64,000 nucleotides of DNA, from assembly GCA_009746045.1 (NCBI GenBank), contig RPFO01000080.1, positions 10,478,242 through 10,542,241 of the forward strand, written 5' to 3'. Shown here piece after piece: positions 10,440 to 23,231 of the stretch. The stretch is from Mesostigma viride. Taxonomy: Eukaryota > Streptophyta > Mesostigmatophyceae > Mesostigmatales > Mesostigmataceae. The position numbers were made by a program, and so were the translations under genes. Under the pieces are notes generated by a model, which was not told the origin of the DNA, did no database searches, and worked only from the letters and a program-made list of their open reading frames with translations. Within the stretch, counting starts at the first letter, position 1. Each line of letters starts with the position of its first letter.

Positions 10440-11690
10440 GTGTACTGGTACGGATTCCTCCAGGAAATAGGTCGTCGTTCTTGTCCCGCTAACGAAAGTC
10501 AGTCAGTCAGTCAGTTGGATCCCCACGCCGCTAACGAAAGTCAGCGTGCATGAGAGGTAGTTGCCATAAGTTTCGGCCACTTGAAGTATTTTTGGTTCCC
10601 AGTGTGTAGAGCTTTTGGCGTTTCACCAGATCGCGTGAGGATTCAGGCAGGATATGCAGGCCGAATGGCAGCGTCAGCAACCGAGCTTGCCTACGTTTAC
10701 CTGATCAGCCTTGCAGTTCTGATCGTGTTTCTGCGGCTGGGAATGGTGGCGCGTTTCCGACAGCATGACGGTACAGCAGCCTTTCCCGTTCCTGAAGATA
10801 TTTGTCCCCATGAGAGTTGAAAAAAAAATAATAAATAAATCCTAAATATTAATTTGGCAATTTGCATGAATTTGGCGAAAACAGATCTTGGCCTGGCAAA
10901 GCCTGGCAAGTGGCAAGTGCTCGATACACTTTTTGCCAGGTAACAACTCATCAGAATGGTGAGCAATATACGAAGGCAAAATGAAAAAAGTTAAAACGTT
11001 AGCCTCCGACAATCTGGAGCGTCCGATGATGGATCCAACGGCCGCGATAAACCCGCTAAGTTAGCGGCTCGGGTCGTCCGTCCAAAATACTACAAAATAC
11101 TACACATAAACAACCAATACAAAACAAGCAAAAGAGATGATATCACGTTTTCATAATTCATAAATGGCTGCAGTCACTGGCTGCAGTCACAGATAACAAC
11201 AGCGCATCAAAAGCGAACGATTTTTTGATGCTGCTGTCGACGGTGAGGCTCTCGACTGAGGCCTGAGTGACGTACGTAGAAGAGCGGAGTGTGGCTTTTC
11301 CATATTCCAGCGCTACCGTACATATTTCGGTCTGAGACGGCCGCCTGCCGGAGCGGTGGAGTCGGGATGAGCTGGGATTCGAGCTCGTGCCCAACGCATC
11401 ACGATTCACGCAGTTCATGGTCAGCCTCATGCTTTCATCACCCAAGGTCACCAAGTGACCCACATAGGTAGTGTCACAGCTCGTATTTAAAAATTCTGAG
11501 TTGACAGCTCATATTCGATGTTTTTTTTTCCCATAAAGTTTGCGACAGCTCAATTCAGTAATCAAGCTCAGTTTATGCCGACACCGACGGTTGAGCTGTT
11601 ATAAGCTGAAATGAACTGCTGACACCGACAGTTCATTTCAGCTTAGAGCTCCAGTTCAAGTTCTTATCAAGTGTAGCAACAACAACAAGT
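10440..11690. other. Intergenic DNA with a strong hairpin
   Basis: No supported gene. A short CAGT tandem run lies at about 10499-10516, and a perfect hairpin at 11602-11645 is listed separately. A 79-codon plus-strand ORF ending at 10820 has a hydrophobic segment but no convincing start. Confidence 0.4.
11602..11645. repeat. Perfect 17-bp inverted repeat
   Basis: TAAGCTGAAATGAACTG and its exact complement are separated by a 10-base loop (11619-11628). The flanks also contain related pieces (GTTGAGCTG, CGACAGCTC), suggesting the tip of a decayed foldback element. Confidence 0.55.
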
Positions 11691-11695
11691 ATTAA

Positions 11696-12171
11696 GCTTC
11701 GCCAATTCTGGCGAACCTAAGAGCCTTTCCACATACAATCATGTATGGTGACGAATGCGCGCGAATTAGGACTCGGATTGGTCCGGACCGCAGTTCCAGG
11801 CTCGAGGTCTAATTAAGGCGCAGCGAATAATAATAATTAGCGGTGAATTCCTGGTGAATTGATCAGGAGCTCCTTTCCACAACCAGATCCGATCCGTACC
11901 GTCCTGGCGCTTTCCCCGCCGGTTTCAACTCGACCTACCTTTCTTGACCCTAATTCTGCCTGAGACTGGCCGGAACTGCTTTTTTCGAGTTCCAGGAGTT
12001 CCGCCCCAGTTCCGGTCGAATTAGCGGTCGCGTCCAATTAGCGGTCTAATTGGACGGTCAAATGTGGAAACCTCAAGACGTTCCGGAACCGACTGAATTA
12101 GGACCCTAACCCCCCGGAACTAACGAATGTGGAAAGGGCCGTGAACGGTTCTTCCGAAAATTGGCTCCGCC
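11696..12171. mobile_element. Short TIR element (MITE-like)
   Basis: The left end (11696-11734, AGCTTCGCCAATTCTGGCGA onward to TTTCCACAT) and right end (12127-12171, ATGTGGAAAGGG to GGCTCCGCC) are imperfect inverted copies about 40 bp long. Both end signatures recur inside an intron at 58598-58958. The interior is non-coding and has GAATTAGGAC-type repeats. No clear target duplication. Confidence 0.5.
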
Positions 12172-12800
12172 TGAGATTATCAGAAATTATTCAGATTACG
12201 TGCGCTGCTCCAAATTCCATCATGCGTTTTGCGATAATTAGCTCGCTCGGGCACTTGCGTCAGTTACGTGCTTACAATGTGTTCCGCTGTCCCAATTCAC
12301 CATTAGCTAACATTCAAAAGAATTATACATGCCGTAGCCGCGTAAACTGAGTGCTCTGCCTGGAAGTGCTGCTTCTAAGGTGTTGTTGTTAGTAAGTGAA
12401 TTCGGTGTGTCTGTCACGTACTGAGCTGGTGATCCAGATAATAAATACCGGTAGACGCAGGGCAGCGGGAAGGTCACAGGCATGCCTTGTGTCGGGCGTT
12501 TCAAGTCCCTTTATTACCCTATTTGGTATATCTGACGCACACACACCGCTAGCTCCTGATTATGAGGCGGCGTTTTCTGAATAACTTGTGACGTTGGCGT
12601 TGCCACCCGCCATGTGGACAGCGGAAAAAACCTTCAGAATGAATGAAATATCTTGCTGCCGTCATGTATTTTGGTCACCACCAGCAGCAGCAGTCCTACC
12701 TTACGATGCCGGCGAGGAATTTTCCTTAATCCGTCGCAGCGTCGTCAACGTAAGTTCTGCGCTACTACTATGTGCGCATCGCAGCTAAGTGCCTAGTGGA
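12172..12800. other. Upstream region of the 12801 gene
   Basis: This region precedes the start codon at 12801 and presumably holds the promoter and 5' leader. No TATA box at a convincing distance was identified. CAACGTAAGTTC at about 12748 could be a donor of a leader intron. Confidence 0.3.
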
Positions 12801-15800
12801 ATGGCCTCGTCAAATATTGACAAGATGGAGGAGTCTCGGCGCGCCAGCAATGACACCCTGGCGGAGCTGCAGGCCGCCCGGATGGCGCTGCTCGAGCGAC
12901 GAGAACACGTGGAGGAGGCGATGCGCGCCAGGGGTTTGAGCGTACCCGCACGCGCCGCAGCAGACGGCCTTGCCAGCTCTCAAGCTAGGAAGTTCGGTCC
13001 ACAGGTCGGTTTCCAGGTAGGATACCGAGCGTTGAGCCAGCCAGATACAGCTGCAGACCACTTATCAACGCGGAATGTCCCCCTTCGCCCCCCCACCTCC
13101 TTGTCACTTGCTCCTCCCAACTTGTTCCACGTGCATGGCTTGGGTGTTCATCCTGGTCGTCACATGTGGGTGTGTAGATCCTTCCTCGCTGGAGGCATTC
13201 CTATCCTAATCACCGAATTGTGAGCGTTGTGGCGACGAGGAAAGGAAAAAAGAGAGCGACAAGCGGTGGGGTGGTTGGGGCTGGGATGGATGAACGGGGT
13301 TTACTAAAAGCTCAGTGGGGTGGGGAAGAGAGGGCGGGGGAGAATGAATAAGGCATTCGGAATCAGTCGCCTTTGCAGCCCCCCCTTGTCCTTATTTCTG
13401 CTTGCATGCTTAGCCATTTTACAAGGACTGTCTGTTACAGTTACTAGGCACGCACGCCACGGTGACAACACCCTCGTGGCAAGGACACTTAACGTTAGGT
13501 AGGTGTTACCAATCTCTGTTTGCTTGCTTAAAAGTGTCAGGGAATACAACAAAGAGAACACTAACGAGGGCATCCCCTCCCCTCCTTAACTTTACCCCCT
13601 TCTTCCCCGCCCCCCCCCCCCCCCCTCCCCCCCATTTCGTTTCGCCCACCCCACCTACCGCACCCACCCCACCCACCCCACCCCACCCACCCCACCCCAC
13701 CCCCCACCCCACCCACCCCACCCCACCCCACCCCACCCACCCCACCCACCCCACCCCACCCCACCCCACCCCACCCCACCCACCCCACCCACCCCACCCA
13801 CCCCACCCCACCCCACCCACCCACCCACCCCACCCGACCCACCCCACCCCACCCCACCCACCCCACCCCACCCCACCCACCCCACCCCACCCCACCCCAC
13901 CCCACCCCACCCCACCCACCCACCCCACCCCACCCACCCCACCCCACCCCACCCCACCCCACCCCACCCCACCCCACCCACCCACCCCACCCCACCCACC
14001 CCACCCCACCCCACCCCACCCCACCCCACCGCACCCCGCCCCGCCCCGCCCCACCCCACCCCACCCCACCCACCCCACCCCACCCACCCCACCCCACCCA
14101 CCCACCCCACCCACCCCACCCCACCCCACCCCACCCCACCCCACCCACCCCACCCCACCCCGCCCCGCCCCGCCCGCCCCGCCCCGCCCCGCCCCGCCCC
14201 GCCCCGCCCCGCCCGCCCCGCCCCGCCCCGCCCCGCCCCGCCCCGCCCCCCCCCCGCCCCGCCCCGCCCCGCCCCGCCCCGCCCCGCCCCGCCCCGCCCC
14301 GCCCCGCCCCGCCGCCCCGCCCCGCCCGCCCCGCCCGCCCCGCCCCGCCCGCCCCGCCCCGCCCCGCCCCGCCCCGCCCCGCCTCGCCCCACCCCGCCCC
14401 GCCCCACCTCACCCCACCCCACCCCGCCCCGCCCCACCCCACCCCGCCCCACCTCACCCCACCCCACCCCACTGTGGTCATGCCACGACAAGCTCACAAC
14501 AGGGCACACGATCTCCCGTGCAGCATCATCCCACCTCTTCCCCATCCCTCAAACCGCACGTCGCAGCCGCCCTCGACCCATCAGTACCCGGGCCCCCGTC
14601 AGCTTTCCGTTCCCTCTCGGCCCTGCGTGCCGACCCGCAGTCAGCACTCAGCCCCCTCGCACAACGGCTGGCCGCACGTGAGTCCGCCGACCGCGCCGCG
14701 CTCGCGGCGCTCCGTGGCGGCGCGACCGTTTCAGAGGCCGCCGCAGCGGCTGCGTCCCAGGCCGTGGCGGCGCGAGAAGTGCACGCGGTGGCTGCCACGA
14801 AAGTCCCAGCGGCCACCCAGGGCGCTGCGTTTGCCGCCGGGTCGACGATGTCCATCTCCCCGTCGACCTCTCACGGCCCCCCACAGTCCATCCCCCCGTC
14901 TTTGAGAGTCCAAGTTCCCTCGGGCGTGTCAGCTTTCCCCCATCATCATCACGCCGCCTCCAGTGCGGCGCATCCCAGTGACATCACCGCTGACATCATC
15001 GGCGACATCGGGCTCGTCGGCGGCGGTGACAGCAACCAGCAGGACGGCAATCGACCGCTCGCTGGCCATAGGGACGGCCAGCCCATGGCCGTGGGTTCGC
15101 ATCGCGCTGGCGTCGCCGCGGCGGGGTCTGCCCAGGCCCGAGGGACCACCCGGGAGCGTGGCCTACCTCTGCGTCATGCGGGAGGGCAAGCAGCGTCGTA
15201 TCCGCTCCCTCCCCCGGCCTCTATCCCTCCCTTCCCCTCCCCGTACCCCTACGGTGCGCCGCCACCAGGGCATCTGGTGCCGCCTGGCATGGCCCCGCAC
15301 GGCTACTCCCCTTACTACTCCCGGGGTTATGCTGGCGGCGGCGGAGGAGTTTATGCTAGCGGCGGTGGCGGGGCCATGGCGCACCCCCTTGTCAGCCCTT
15401 TCCCTTACCTGTCGCCAGCTCACGTCCCAATGCCCTTAATGCCTGGACCGGCCCAAATGCCCTTGATGCCTGGACCGGTCCAAATGCCCTTGCTTCCGGG
15501 GGCAATGATGGCAGGCGAGCTTGGCGGCACGGCGGCGCCGGTGGGTGGTGGCGTTGGCGGCATTCCGGGGGTTGCCGGCGGTGGGTTTGGCGACGTGCTG
15601 GCGGCGGAGGACGTGGTCGAGCTTCGTCGGCTTCAGGGGGAGCACGTGCGCGAGGTGGCGCGGCTGCAGTACCGGATGCAAGAAGAGTTGATGAGGGCGC
15701 AGCTGGAAGCCGTGAGGGGGGAAGTGGGTACGTACTAAGCACCATGTGCAAGAAGAGATTGTGCGTGTGCAAAAAGAGATTTTGCGTGTGCAAGAAGAGA

Positions 15801-18759
15801 GTGTGTGTGCGCAAGAAGAGATGATGCGTGTGCAAGAAGAGTTGAGGATGATGCGAGAAGAGATGTTGAGGGCGCCGCTGGGCATGGTGCGGGGAGGGAG
15901 CGGGAGAGGCGTCAGGAGCTACTGGGGGCGGGAGGGGGGTCCTTGGGGGGAGACTTGGGCAAGTTAAGGAGCTACGCGAGAGATTCCGAAGAACCGGAGT
16001 CCGAACTCTCCGCTCCGCTTGCGGATGGCAGAATGAGGGCCCTCTAAGCGGACTCGGGTACCCGTCGGACAGGCTTCCGAACAAGCGGATTTAAGTACTG
16101 CGCTAAGACGACAGCATTAAGCGATGCTATAATGTTTTCGATGAGAAAGAGCGGAAGCGCGAGGTAAACAAAATAAATGAAATCGAAAAAAATCAAAAAA
16201 TTCGGATCGAGCGACCAAGCGCGCTGCACTCAAGCCACGAATCGCGCCGCGCTCACTTGGGAAACCTCTAAGCGGACCCGGCTTACACTCTCCCCTTCAA
16301 GGGAAGTCCGCCAAGGACTTTCCGCCAGCGCCTGACGGAGTCCGCTTAAAAGTGGTACGGCCCGCGACGGTTACTGCGAAGCGTCGCGGAATTCGGACTT
16401 TTCGCTTCCACGGAATCTCTCGACTAGAGCAGGTGCTACCTAGGTAGAACGATTGGTGGAACATGTTGGCACTTCTCGGTAGATAGGAATAAAGCGAGGC
16501 TAGGCTTTCCAAGGGCAGCGCCTTCCCCAGAGCAACCCCCTCCCCCCTCCCCTCTCCCATGCTCCTACCTCGCTCTTGGTTTCTCTCCCTCCCTTCCTAG
16601 GCTTTGCGAGGGCTCCCCTGAGAGGGACCATTAGTGACCAGGATATCCCGAACAGGCTTTATGGGGCCGACCTCTTTCCCTAGGGGGTCGCATTACGCTG
16701 TTCTAAGGGTATAGCTGTATTTGAGTTTATAATCTATTTAGAATACTATTATTGATTCATTTTATAATTCTTTGTTAACAACACATAATATAGTAATTTT
16801 CGTCTCATATAATAGTATAGTAAGTACAGTAGTATCATATAATAGTATCATATAATAGTAGTATGCATAGTAATATCATCTATATCATCTATAGCATCAA
16901 TAGCAGTAAGTATAGTAATATCATATAATAGTATCATACTAGTATAATAGTAGCATGGTAAGTATAGAAATATGATATAATAGTATCATATAATAGAAGT
17001 ATGGTAAGTATAGTAATATCATATAATAGAATCATGTAATAGTAGTGCACGAGTATAGCCACCAACAATAATTATTGTCGGTACAATACGTAGCTGCCCT
17101 TCAAAGACCTACCTTGGGAGGCTACCTCGCGTAGCATGTCACGCTCCTTTCTCAGCTTTTGGTGTATGGCCTCCACATTATCTGTAGTAACTGAGCTAAT
17201 ATTTTGAATGTAACCTATCACGATGGTGCTGTATTTGTTGATGCGTGCCGGTAGTGTTGAGCCCGCTCAAAGGCTTGTGATTCTTGTGATAGAATACGAA
17301 GTCGTTATTCAAGACCTCGCCCCCTAGACCGCACCCTCTCGACCTCAGCCCCCTCGACCTCACCCCCTAGACCTCACCCCCTAGACCTCACCCCCCAGAC
17401 TTCTGCAACTACCCCTCGCGGTCGCCAGGATAAGATTTCACGGCATGAACCAAACACTCCCTCCCTCCCCCTGGAAAAATCCCCCCTCGCATACCTGAAC
17501 CCTCCCCCCCTGCAGATGCCTTATCTTCCCCCCGGGATCCCCCCCCCCGCGCCCACCAGGACGGCCGGTGAAGCCAACCGACAGGGTCCCAGCCGAGGAC
17601 GGCGCCCGGACCCAAGCGGGCAAGCCGAACAGCGGCAAGGTTTCGTTCCACGAAGGAGGGTACGGGACCCACCCAGGGACCTCCCGGTCGTCGGAACAAC
17701 CAGCAGGGAACAAAGTTCCATCCGACCAGCCTATCGGACTCACTGCGGGTCCCAGCGACCGTGGCGGAACGGGCGGAGGGGGCGGCGGCAGCAGCAGCGG
17801 CCTCGTGGAGCACATCCTCGCGGACATTTATAGCGTGGGGCCGCTCCCCGTGGGCCGGCGCGCGGTCCGTGTGGCCGTGTGCGCGACGTCAGGGTCCCTG
17901 GGGGGGCGTGGCGCCGCCGCCTCCTTGGAAGGGGGCCGCTCCTCGGCTGCCGACATCCCTTACGACAGCGCAGCGGTCGCTGGCCGGCAACCTTCGAGTG
18001 CGCAGGGCCACTCTGGCGCCGTTGCCAGGTGGCGGCATCAGGGGGGGCATGGGGTCATGACCACCGCCGGTGTGGGGAGCCACTCGGTCGGGCGTGCACC
18101 CTGGGAGGCGGGGTGCGCCGCCTCCACAGGGTGGCACGAGGGGGAGATGTCATCGTGGCGGGGCGATGTCGGATCCAAAGGCCAGCTGGATGCTGTTGGG
18201 ATGAGCGGGGTTCCGGGCGGCGCGGACGGTGCTATTTTTAGCGCCGATGGCGGCAGGGGTGACGGCGGCATTGGCTTGTCCTTCACGATCCAGGAGCGGT
18301 TGGGGCTGTCGGCCATGGGATGCAGACCGGAGGGAGGAGGAGCATCCTTCGCGGGTGGTGGTCACGCAAGTGGCGGTCCCTCAGTTGGTGGCGGGGTGGC
18401 CTCTCACGGCCACCAGATGGCATGTTTTCCGCCGGACACCATGCTCCTGTTCCAAGTGTTTGCTGGCGCTGGCAATCGCGGTGGTCCAGGGCGCTCCCAA
18501 GGGCCACGGAAGAAACATACGGGTGGACGCATGCCTGGGAGAGATGATGGGAGGGTTGATGCGAATGGTGGGCTCTTGCCACCTGGCGCCATGGCAAGCA
18601 CTCCTGGGACGTCTACATTGCCCATGCCGACAGGGGGATGGCGTCATGAGGATGGCCTGGCTGGGGCCGGAGACCTGGATGTGGGAGGCCATAGAGGCGG
18701 GGGGCATCTCCTGGACAGCGACGGCGAGGGCGGTTGGTCGAGTGATGATTATGATGACG
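12801..18759 (+). CDS. Multi-exon gene, 5' part: helical N-terminus and low-complexity exons
   Basis: Proposed exon 1 is 12801-13016, starting MASSNIDKMEESRRASNDT, helical with heptad-like Leu/Ala, donor CAG|GTAGGA. Exon 2 is about 14503-15725, after acceptor ACAACAG, in matching phase 0, donor G|GTACGT. It is Ala/Pro/Gly-rich and has MPLMPGPAQMPLMPGPVQMP repeats and a C-terminal helix VVELRRLQGEHVREVARLQY. A third exon, about 17516-18759, is Gly-rich, contains LPVGRRAVRVAVCATSG, and ends at a canonical donor GACG|GTAAGT. Exons 2 and 3 do not join in phase, so at least one small exon is missing; the Gln/Glu repeats at 15744-15870 are a candidate. It may be the 5' half of the gene continuing at 23888. 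Family unrecognised. Exon 1 and the 18759 donor are the best supported parts. Confidence 0.45.
13649..14472. repeat. CCCCA/CCCCG array, about 820 bp
   Basis: Almost uninterrupted 4- and 5-base units CCCCA and CCCA, switching to CCCCG/CCCG units from about 14157 to 14395 and back. It lies in the proposed intron 13017-14502 and ends 30 bp before the exon-2 acceptor. The minus strand has G-runs every 4-5 bases. Long Pro/His/Thr or Gly/Trp reading frames through it are repeat artefacts. Confidence 0.85.
15744..15870 (+). repeat. Tandem repeat of GTGTGCAAGAAGAGAT units
   Basis: Five to six imperfect units of 21-24 bases. In one frame they encode VQEEIVR/VQKEILR-like heptads that resemble the end of the preceding exon (YRMQEELMRAQLE), so this may be an exonic coiled coil or an expanded copy of the exon end. 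Confidence 0.55.
15977..16422. mobile_element. MITE-like element, 446 bp
   Basis: Ends CGAGAGATTCCG (15977-15988) and CGGAATCTCTCG (16411-16422) are exact inverted copies, with further inward similarity (GAGTCCGAA against TTCGGACTT). CTA flanks both sides (15972-15974, 16424-16426) as a possible target duplication, off by one base. The interior contains several CTAAGCGGAC motifs and no ORF of note. Confidence 0.4.
16423..17515. other. Intron or intergenic DNA, AT-rich core
   Basis: Between about 16735 and 17060 the sequence is a degenerate array of ATAGTA and ATCATATAATAGTA units. At 17310-17400 CCCCCTAGACCTCA repeats several times. No coding signal. Confidence 0.5.
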
Positions 18760-19309
18760 GTAAGTATGATTACATGGTACTTGTATGCTACTACATCGAG
18801 GAGACAACCAGCGCAGGCCAGAAAGTGGGAGAATCCGGACCCTGCTGCTACATATTTGTTGATAATGATAAATTGTGGAGATGAGGTCGGCATGCAACAT
18901 AAGGAAAGCCCAGAAAAGCGGAAGAGCCCTATTGAATATACAGCAGTACTACAGCAGTACCACAGTAGTAAATACTAGTAAATAGTAGTATATGTGTGTG
19001 TGATAGGGCACATTCAGGCCGACGTTGTCGCAACCCATTCGGTCGAGATCCTACCTAGGCCTAGTGGGCCGACAGTGTTGCTGCCTGCCGTGGTAGTGTT
19101 TTGTTTGTTATGTTGGCTGCCGATCCGTGCACTTCCTTGCTAGGGTTTCATTCTATGCTGTGCTGTACTAATATTATGTTGAATGCCGATCAACTCCGTA
19201 CTTGATCGTTTTCAACAAAGACGTATCTCGCTGATCCGACGATATATATGTGCAATGAGAATGATAAATCACGGGGGTGTTTATATATGTGACTCCTATT
19301 GTAGTACTA

Positions 19310-19772
19310 CACATCATAGTAGTACATATCATAGTATCATAGTATCATAGTATCATAGTATCATAGTATCATAGTATCATAGTATCATAGTATCATAGTA
19401 TCATAGTATCATAGTATCATAGTATCATAGATCATAGTATCATAGTATCATAGTGTCATAGTATCATAGTATCATAGATCATAGTAGTACATATCATGTA
19501 TCATAGATCATAGTATCATAAATCATAGTATCATAAATCATAGTAGTACATATCATAGTGTCATAGATCATAGTATCATAGATCATAGTAGTACATATCA
19601 TGTATCATAGATCATAGTATCATAGATCATAGTAGTACATATCATGTATCATAGATCATAGTATCATAGATCATAGTAGTACATATCATAGTGTCATAGA
19701 TCATAGTATCATAGATCATAGTATCATAGTATCATAGTATCATAGTATCATAGTATCATAGATCATAGTATC
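19310..19772. repeat. ATCATAGT-type minisatellite
   Basis: About 460 bp of TATCATAG units mixed with ATCATAGATCATAG and AGTAGTACATATCATG variants, indicating higher-order units built from an 8-base repeat. Confidence 0.8.
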
Positions 19773-20373
19773 ACCTTGCCAAAGTGTGGGAGACTCGGTT
19801 TTCAGACAATCCGCTGCCCCTGCAGAAGTACACGGGAAACGATTTGCGCCTGCATACTTGGTTGCGCATGCATGCTTGGTTGCGCATGCATGCTTGGTTG
19901 CGCATACATGCTTGGTTGCGTGGGCATGCTTGGTTGCGTGGGCATACTTGCTGTCTAGGTTTCGCCTGTGTTTATGTGTGGGCCTTGGAGTACAGCTAAG
20001 CTATGTATGGCTAGCTATGCTTCGTAGCTGTGACACACCCTGCCATCAGACATAACCCCGGGGGCTTACCTTGGTCCTTCCAGTGTGCTTGTTTCGTTGA
20101 CGAACAGTTGGAAGCACCCTCGGCCCCTGGCCTTTCCCGCGCCTTTGTCCTTATTCGGACGCTGTGGTGATTCGCCACCGCTTAACTAAACTTCACCATT
20201 AGCATTAGGGGCCTATGCTCAATATCTATACTGTGACGTAGTATTTATGCGATACAGGGGTTCATACTGGACTTCATACTAGCATTGGGGGTCGTACAAC
20301 CCCCCCTGTACCCTCCCTCCCACTACCTCACCCTCACCCGACTCCTGCCGGACTCCTGTCCCTCTCCTACCCC

Positions 20374-20630
20374 ATCCTACCCATGCCTACCCCATCCTAC
20401 CCCCTCCTACCCCATCCTACCCCATGCCTACCCCATCCTATCCCAACCTACCCCATGCCTACCCCATCCTATCCCAACCTACCCCATGCCTACCCCATGC
20501 CTGCCCGATGCCTACCCCATCCTACCCCATGCCTACCCCAACCTACCCCATCCTACCCCACCCTACCCCATGCCTACCCCATCCTACCCCATGCCTACCC
20601 CATCCTACCCCACTCCTAGCCTACCCTGCT
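20374..20630. repeat. CCTACCCCATG/CCTACCCCATC minisatellite
   Basis: About 250 bp of 10-11-base units, C-rich on the plus strand. The Pro/Thr/Tyr reading frame is a by-product. Confidence 0.8.
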
Positions 20631-21599
20631 CCCTGTTCATCCCGCGCCTGTGTTCCCTGTTCGTTCAGCTCTGTACGTGCAAAAAAAGGGGGCGCGTAGA
20701 AAGGGGGTCGGTGTCCGTACTTGTGGCGCGATCATACTTTATAGCAACATCCAATATCCTGAACACCAATTATTATTGCTTCGACCCCTAATTATTGTTG
20801 TTTTCCCCATGCCTGTCTGACCCACAGGAGTCCCCTGGGACACCCCTGAGCCTGAGGAGCTGATCGGGTGGGCGTTGTGCCCCGCGTTCTCCCATGATCG
20901 GGTGAATACGTTCTCCAATAATCCTGGGGATGCGGGCGGCAGCAGGAGCGGGGCAGGGCCATGCCAGCTGGCAATCCTGCGGCTCCCGATGCTGCCGAGC
21001 CTGCTGGGGGGGCCACATGGGGTGCGTGTGGGTTGGCATTGTCGTTGCGTGATCAAGCCGTGCGTTACACCCCCCCCCACACGTTTAAGATTGGGGTCCG
21101 GCCGACCCAGGGCTGCGATCTTAAACCTAAAATCAACTCCAGGGCTGACGATCTTAAGGTTGAGAGCTGTGGGCGATCTTAAACCTGATGCGGTATACCT
21201 GAGTATATAATCTGTATCGCATACCACTGACCAGCTATTTGTACCTACTTTAAGATCTTTTGCCCAAAGCCAGCCCTGCGATCTTAAACCTGAAATTCCT
21301 AAATCCAGGGTCTCAAGATCTTCAGCCTGGGAATCTGAAACATTGAATGGGGGGGGTAATGCTGGGGTGGGTGGGGGGCATGCGTTGTGGGTGGGTTAGC
21401 GGAATTATGGTTTTAGGTGAGCTAGCGTTTGTTGTGATGTTCTGTTGTTGTGGGCTCGCGCTGCCTCGCGTGTGCCAAACACGTTTCAATCTGGCGTTGC
21501 ATTGCCCGGTTTGGTTGTATGGGATTGTCCACCCAGGCATGTTGGACTATTTTGGGGTAAAGTATGTTTCTCACATGCATGGTGTTGTACATGGTTGTT

Positions 21600-21781
21600 A
21601 GGGTATGCATATCGTACCATGAGGCACGCATACCGGGTATGCATATAGGGTACGCACATCATTATCTATACCATTAGGGTATGCATATCGTACCATGAGG
21701 CACGCATACCGGGTATGCATATAGGGTACGCACATCATTATCTATACCATTAGGGTATGCACATCGTACATTGCTAGGGTA
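21600..21781. repeat. 76-bp tandem duplication
   Basis: 21600-21675 is repeated without change at 21676-21751, followed by a partial, diverged third copy. Each unit contains AGGGTATGCATAT and GGGTACGCACATC sub-repeats. Confidence 0.8.
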
Positions 21782-21912
21782 TGCATGTCGGACCACCAAG
21801 GAGACAACCAGCTCGTTCTGGTCCGTCCAACGCCTCGTTAGCCAAGTTCCCTGAGGCCTCGCCCTGGGTTTTGCGGTCCCTCACACCCCTCTTGTACTAG
21901 TATAGCGTGCCC

Positions 21913-22079
<167 letters not shown>

Positions 22080-22104
22080 CATCGTGTGCTATTGGTATGT
22101 TGTC

Positions 22105-22262
22105 TGTTGATAGTGAAATAGTTTGGTACCATACCGGATTCAAACACAGGACCTCTTGCATGATTTCATGGCTATAGGGGTCTCCCGATCCGAAGGCATC
22201 CCAAGCGATAGCCCAACTGCGAAAAAGCGCTTTACCGGAGAGCGGTGCAACTGCGTCTGAAA
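22105..22262 (-). mobile_element. tRNA-like SINE candidate
   Basis: The minus strand reads GGGCTATCGCTTGG (A-box-like), an anticodon-arm-like region, then GTGTTTGAATCCGG (B-box-like) and GGTATGGTACC. A diverged copy of the 3' 55 bp lies at 57515-57575. The stem pairing is too poor for a functional tRNA. Confidence 0.35.
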
Positions 22263-23231
22263 TTCTCCAATACGAACCAGTGGATCGAATCTAACAGCTA
22301 GCCCCACCTTCACTATCTGTTGATAGTGAACGATATGCCTAAATCGTACTACTAGTAGTACCTGCGTGTTACTGACAGTCTGGCACTCATTGACCTCATT
22401 ACCACCAGTGGGATACTAGTTATTCTGCTATCAAAGTATACTATCAACGTATACTATCAAATTCTACTATCAAAGGACATACACTATACATCTGTATGCC
22501 CTAGAGTTGCCCTAAGCGTCTATACTACAAGTGCTAGAGTTACACTCTACTGCACTAGAGTAGTTAGTTTTTCTTTTGTTTGAACAAGGGAGGACAAAAA
22601 GAAGTTTTTTTCTCGAATATATTGCCATCGGACGATACCGGAATCAGATCATTGACCTGATATATTGCATGAGTGCACCTGGACACCTTGCAAACTGCAC
22701 CCGTGGAAGTCCACGCCCTGCCAGCTGCAAGTCCATGTCGGCGGGTGGATGGGTTTGGGCATCACCTTTCAGATTCCCTGGTGCTGTTGAAAAGAAAATT
22801 GACCTATCCCCGACTTACTTCAAACAAACAAGAAGAAAGGGATCGCGCGTGCTTCCTCCCTCATTCTCCCCACCCGCATGGCACCTAACGTCTGGGTTTA
22901 CTGCGTCGTCCCATACAAGGCTCTACCCCTGCTAGGCCTAGCACTCATTCTAGGCATCGGGCACCCCAAGGGTAAGTCAGTACACAAAAGTTTAAAACAC
23001 GCCTACTGGGTAAGCAAGTACACAAAAATTAAAAGCACGCACACACTGGGTAAGCAAGTACACAATAGTTAAAAACACACACACTGGGTAAGCAAGAACA
23101 CAAAAGTTAAAAGCGCAAGATGCGAGGGTCTTCCGAGGGGGTCCCTCGCGCTCCGCCCCGTTGCTCACCTGCCACATCGTGCGGGCAATATCACCCAACC
23201 TTCGGGAGATGTGAATCACCGGATCACAGGA

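Noticed and set aside
10581-10820. 79-codon ORF with a hydrophobic stretch
   Set aside because: No ATG at the frame start, no family and no splice context; a hydrophobic run alone is weak evidence.
13506-14545. Gly/Trp/Val-rich minus-strand ORFs
   Set aside because: Pure translations of the GGGGT repeat.
13462-15738. Single 758-codon ORF through the CCCCA array
   Set aside because: About 290 codons are Pro/His/Thr/Ala from the simple repeat. A splice model with exon 1 at 12801 and an acceptor at 14502 explains the coding part without it.
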